Shown: positions 41,525 through 44,022 of the stretch, piece after piece
Layout: every line of letters starts with the position of its first letter
Position numbering within the stretch: position 1 is the first letter of the stretch
Source of the DNA: Rhodobiaceae bacterium
GTDB lineage: Bacteria > Pseudomonadota > Alphaproteobacteria > Rhizobiales > Aestuariivirgaceae
Assembly (NCBI GenBank): GCA_009885825.1
Contig: VFJY01000155.1
Coordinates: 1 to 44,022 of the forward strand
Reading direction: 5' to 3'
DNA: 44,022 nt
The notes under the pieces: generated by a model
Databases searched by the model: none
What the model was told of the DNA's origin: nothing
What the model saw: the letters and a program-made list of their open reading frames with translations, nothing else
Position numbers and translations under genes: made by a program

Positions 41525-42637
41525 ATGCGCGTGACGATTGAACGGACTTCTTTTCTCAAGGCGCTCAATCATGTGCAAAGCGTTGTCGAACGCCGCAACA
41601 CCATTCCGATCCTGTCCAACGTCCTCCTGAAAGCGACCGGCGCGCACCTGCGCCTCACCGCCACTGACCTCGATATCGAAATTGTCGAAACCGTGGGAGC
41701 TGATGTTGCCCGCGAGGGGGCCGCCACCGTTCCCGCCCACATGCTCTACGACATCGTGCGGAAGTTGCCGGAAGGGGCCCAGCTTGAACTCGACCAGGCG
41801 GGCGATGGCAACCGCGTCTCGGTGATCGCCGGAAAATCCCGCTTCGCGCTGCAGGCCCTGCCGCCGGAGGATTTCCCCGATTTGGCTTCAGGCGACATGA
41901 CCAACACCTTTTCGCTTTCCGTTGATGAGCTCAAGGGCCTCATCGAAAAAACCCGCTTTGCCATTTCAACCGAGGAAACCCGCTACTACCTGAACGGCAT
42001 ATACTTGCATGAAGTGAAGGCTGGCGATTTGCTCCGGGCCGTCGCAACCGATGGCCATCGCTTGGCCCAGGCGCAAGTCTCCTTGCCCTCCGGCGCCAAG
42101 TCCATGCCCGGCATCATCGTTCCGCGCAAAACTGTTTTGGACGTTGTAAAGCTTATTGAAGGTGAAGAGGGTGAAGTTGAAATCGCCCTGTCCTCATCCA
42201 AAATCCGATTTTCCGTCGGCCAATTGGTGCTCACCTCAAAACTCATCGATGGCACCTTCCCGGATTATGAGCGCGTCATTCCCCGCAACAACGACAAGGT
42301 GCTGGATGTCGACACCCGGGCCTTCTCCGCCGCCGTTGACCGTGTATCGACAATCTCCAATGAAAAGGGCAGGGCGGTCAAGCTCAACATCGCGCCGGGC
42401 CGGCTCACGCTGACGGTGAACAATCCGGATTCCGGTTCGGCCGAAGAGGAAATGCCCGTGGACTACAGCCACGATCCTATCGATATCGGCTTCAATGCCC
42501 GCTATCTGCTCGATGTGGCGGGCCAGGTGAAGTCCGATCACATCACCTTCCATCTGGCGGACGCTGGATCTCCCACCATCGTGCGCGATCCTTCCGACGA
42601 GCAGGCCCTCTATGTCTTGATGCCCATGCGGGTGTAA
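41525..42637 (+). CDS. dnaN: DNA polymerase III beta subunit (sliding clamp)
   Basis: 370 residues in three similar clamp domains, starting MRVTIERTSFLKALNHVQSV, with LSNVLLKATGAHLRLTATDL in domain 1 and VTFHLADAG-like HITFHLADAGSPTIV near the end, closing YVLMPMRV as in other clamps. The dimeric ring tethers polymerase III and binds many repair factors. AAGGA lies 12 bases upstream of the ATG. It is in the standard order dnaA-dnaN-recF-gyrB. Confidence 0.97.
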   Translation: MRVTIERTSFLKALNHVQSVVERRNTIPILSNVLLKATGAHLRLTATDLDIEIVETVGADVAREGAATVPAHMLYDIVRKLPEGAQLELDQAGDGNRVSVIAGKSRFALQALPPEDFPDLASGDMTNTFSLSVDELKGLIEKTRFAISTEETRYYLNGIYLHEVKAGDLLRAVATDGHRLAQAQVSLPSGAKSMPGIIVPRKTVLDVVKLIEGEEGEVEIALSSSKIRFSVGQLVLTSKLIDGTFPDYERVIPRNNDKVLDVDTRAFSAAVDRVSTISNEKGRAVKLNIAPGRLTLTVNNPDSGSAEEEMPVDYSHDPIDIGFNARYLLDVAGQVKSDHITFHLADAGSPTIVRDPSDEQALYVLMPMRV

Positions 42638-42649
42638 AAACAGTCCGCT

Positions 42650-43795
42650 GTGGCCAGGCTTTCATTAACCCGATTGACACTCACTAATTTCAGAAATTAC
42701 TCCGGCCTCCGGCTGGATGTGTCCGCTCGCCTCGTGGCCCTCTCCGGCCCCAATGGTGCGGGCAAAACCAATCTGCTGGAGGCCCTGTCGCTGCTTGCTC
42801 CAGGCCGCGGCCTCCGGGGCGCCAGCTTCGATGAACTGGCCCATATCTCCGCCGCAAATTCCTGGGCCATCGCCGCCGAAGTGGCCACACCCTTTCACGA
42901 TGTCAAGCTCGGCACCGGCTGGAGCGCTGCGGCAAATGAAGCGGGAACGCCGGGCCGCGTCGTATTGATCGATGGCCACCTGCAGAAAAGTTCAGGCGCT
43001 TTGGGCGATCACATGCGCATTCTCTGGCTCACCCCCGCCATGGACGGCCTCTTCGCAGGCCCCGCCGGCGATCGCCGCCGCTTCATGGACAGGCTCGTGG
43101 CAACCTTCGATCCCGAACACAACTCCCGCGTCGCTGTTTTTGAGAAAGTCATGCGCGAGCGCAACCTGTTGTTGCAGGAAATGCGGGCTGACATGGTGTG
43201 GATGGCAAGCCTCGAGGCCCAGATGGCCGAAGTCGCCGTGGCCATCGCGGCAGCGCGCATCACCGCCATCGAGGCGCTTCAGAAAAACACCGAGGACACC
43301 CGCGGCCGCAGCGCCTTCCCCCATGCGGTGATAGCCATAGAGGGTGAAATCGAGAACCTGGTGAAAGCCATGCCGGCGGTGCGCGCCGAGGATGAATATC
43401 GTAGACTGCTGGCTGATTCGCGGGTGGCAGACAGAACCGCCAACCGGACTTTGCGGGGAACCCATAGAAGTGATCTCAGCGTGACCCACGGCCCCAAATC
43501 CATGCCTGCCGAAAGCTGCTCGACCGGCGAGCAAAAAGCCCTGTTGATAGGCTTGATTTTGGCCCAGGCCCGCGCAGTTAAAACTGTGGCGGAAGTAGCG
43601 CCTGTGCTATTGCTGGATGAGGTTGCGGCCCATCTGGACCGGCCCCGCCGCGAAGGCCTTTTTGCCGCCCTTGAAGCGCTGGGAAGCCAGGCCTGGATGA
43701 CGGGAACCGACGGCCATTTGTTTGAAGGCCTGGGCGCTCACGCCCAGCGCTTTCATGTTGATGCTGGAACGCTAGTGGAAATGAAGAGAGCCTGA
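42650..43795 (+). CDS. recF: DNA replication and repair protein RecF
   Basis: 381 residues from GTG 42650. SMC-like ATPase: [10 protein letters not shown], then Walker A GPNGAGKT (33-40), the signature region [20 protein letters not shown] and Walker [13 protein letters not shown]. RecF with RecO and RecR loads RecA at single-strand gaps. It starts 12 bases after dnaN and its TGA overlaps the gyrB ATG by one base. Confidence 0.95.
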   Translation: MARLSLTRLTLTNFRNYSGLRLDVSARLVALSGPNGAGKTNLLEALSLLAPGRGLRGASFDELAHISAANSWAIAAEVATPFHDVKLGTGWSAAANEAGTPGRVVLIDGHLQKSSGALGDHMRILWLTPAMDGLFAGPAGDRRRFMDRLVATFDPEHNSRVAVFEKVMRERNLLLQEMRADMVWMASLEAQMAEVAVAIAAARITAIEALQKNTEDTRGRSAFPHAVIAIEGEIENLVKAMPAVRAEDEYRRLLADSRVADRTANRTLRGTHRSDLSVTHGPKSMPAESCSTGEQKALLIGLILAQARAVKTVAEVAPVLLLDEVAAHLDRPRREGLFAALEALGSQAWMTGTDGHLFEGLGAHAQRFHVDAGTLVEMKRA

Positions 43796-44022
43796 TGTCA
43801 GACGACGAACCAGCAATGCCCACCTACGACGCCGATTCCATCAAGGTGTTGAAGGGCCTCGACGCGGTGAGAAAACGCCCCGGCATGTATATCGGCGACA
43901 CCGATGATGGCTCGGGGCTCCATCACATGGTTTATGAGGTGGTGGACAACGCCATCGACGAGGCTCTGGGCGGCTACGCCGACCGCGTGACCGTGGTGCT
44001 CAACGCCGATGGCTCCTGCACC
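43795..44022 (+). CDS. gyrB: DNA gyrase subunit B, N-terminal part (partial)
   Basis: 76 codons visible before the window ends. After [20 protein letters not shown] come the gyrase signature [15 protein letters not shown] and the ATP-binding [18 protein letters not shown] of the GHKL fold. GyrB is the ATPase subunit that drives negative supercoiling with GyrA. The ATG lies in a TGATG overlap with recF. Confidence 0.97.
   Translation, partial: MSDDEPAMPTYDADSIKVLKGLDAVRKRPGMYIGDTDDGSGLHHMVYEVVDNAIDEALGGYADRVTVVLNADGSCT

Overview
The window reads as a chromosomal segment of an alphaproteobacterium, most likely of the order Hyphomicrobiales (Rhizobiales). The reasons are the rhizobial-type glycerol ABC importer, the choXWV choline importer, the block RNase D-lptC-lptA-lptB-rpoN-hpf-ptsN, the hsp20-DUF1150 pair, a PepSY-regulator-kinase cassette of FeuNPQ type, rpsT next to dnaA, and two palindromic intergenic repeats of the kind common in that order. 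Almost all of it is coding. I see no phage, transposase, integrase or CRISPR array.

Layout. 1-4.5 kb (+): the 3' part of a glycerol uptake operon (binding-protein end, two ATPases, two permeases, a small DUF2160 membrane protein). 4.5-12.0 kb (-): translation genes infC, rpmI, rplT, pheS, pheT, with a three-gene signalling cassette (PepSY protein, response regulator, sensor kinase) between infC and rpmI, and a long nested palindrome between pheS and pheT. 12.2-17.5 kb: alpha/beta hydrolase (+), an overlapping minus-strand group GST-queG-SDR, uppP (+) and an NDUFA9-like NAD(P)-binding protein (-). 17.8-23.3 kb (+): tRNA-Leu(CAG) with a clear promoter, then RNase D-like, lptC, lptA, lptB, rpoN, hpf, ptsN. 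23.4-24.0 kb (-): DUF1150 and hsp20 behind a sigma-32-like promoter. 24.2-32.5 kb (+): a nucleoside uptake and salvage operon (BMP-type binding protein, ABC ATPase, two permeases, cdd, punA, deoA, deoB), largely with overlapping or touching genes. 32.5-36.0 kb: a small secreted protein (+) and choXWV (-). 36.1-38.9 kb: a Gfo/Idh/MocA oxidoreductase (+), a palindromic repeat, a low-GC orphan ORF, then a ROK kinase and a mannose-6-phosphate-isomerase-like cupin (-). 39.0-44.0 kb (+): rpsT, a 580-base regulatory gap with DnaA-box-like sites, then dnaA, dnaN, recF and the start of gyrB.

How it works together. Three high-affinity importers (glycerol, nucleosides, choline) indicate a scavenging heterotroph. 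The nucleoside operon carries imported nucleosides through deamination and phosphorolysis to pentose 5-phosphates. The lpt-rpoN-hpf-ptsN block links LPS export, sigma-54, ribosome hibernation and nitrogen-PTS control. The points most worth following up are the signalling cassette inside the infC-rpmI-rplT cluster (with its repeat-rich upstream site and a separate promoter and hairpin leader for rpmI), a probable ATC start codon in infC, the complementary degeneration of the two glycerol-importer ATPases, and a strong stem-loop without a U-tract directly after all three importer binding-protein genes.
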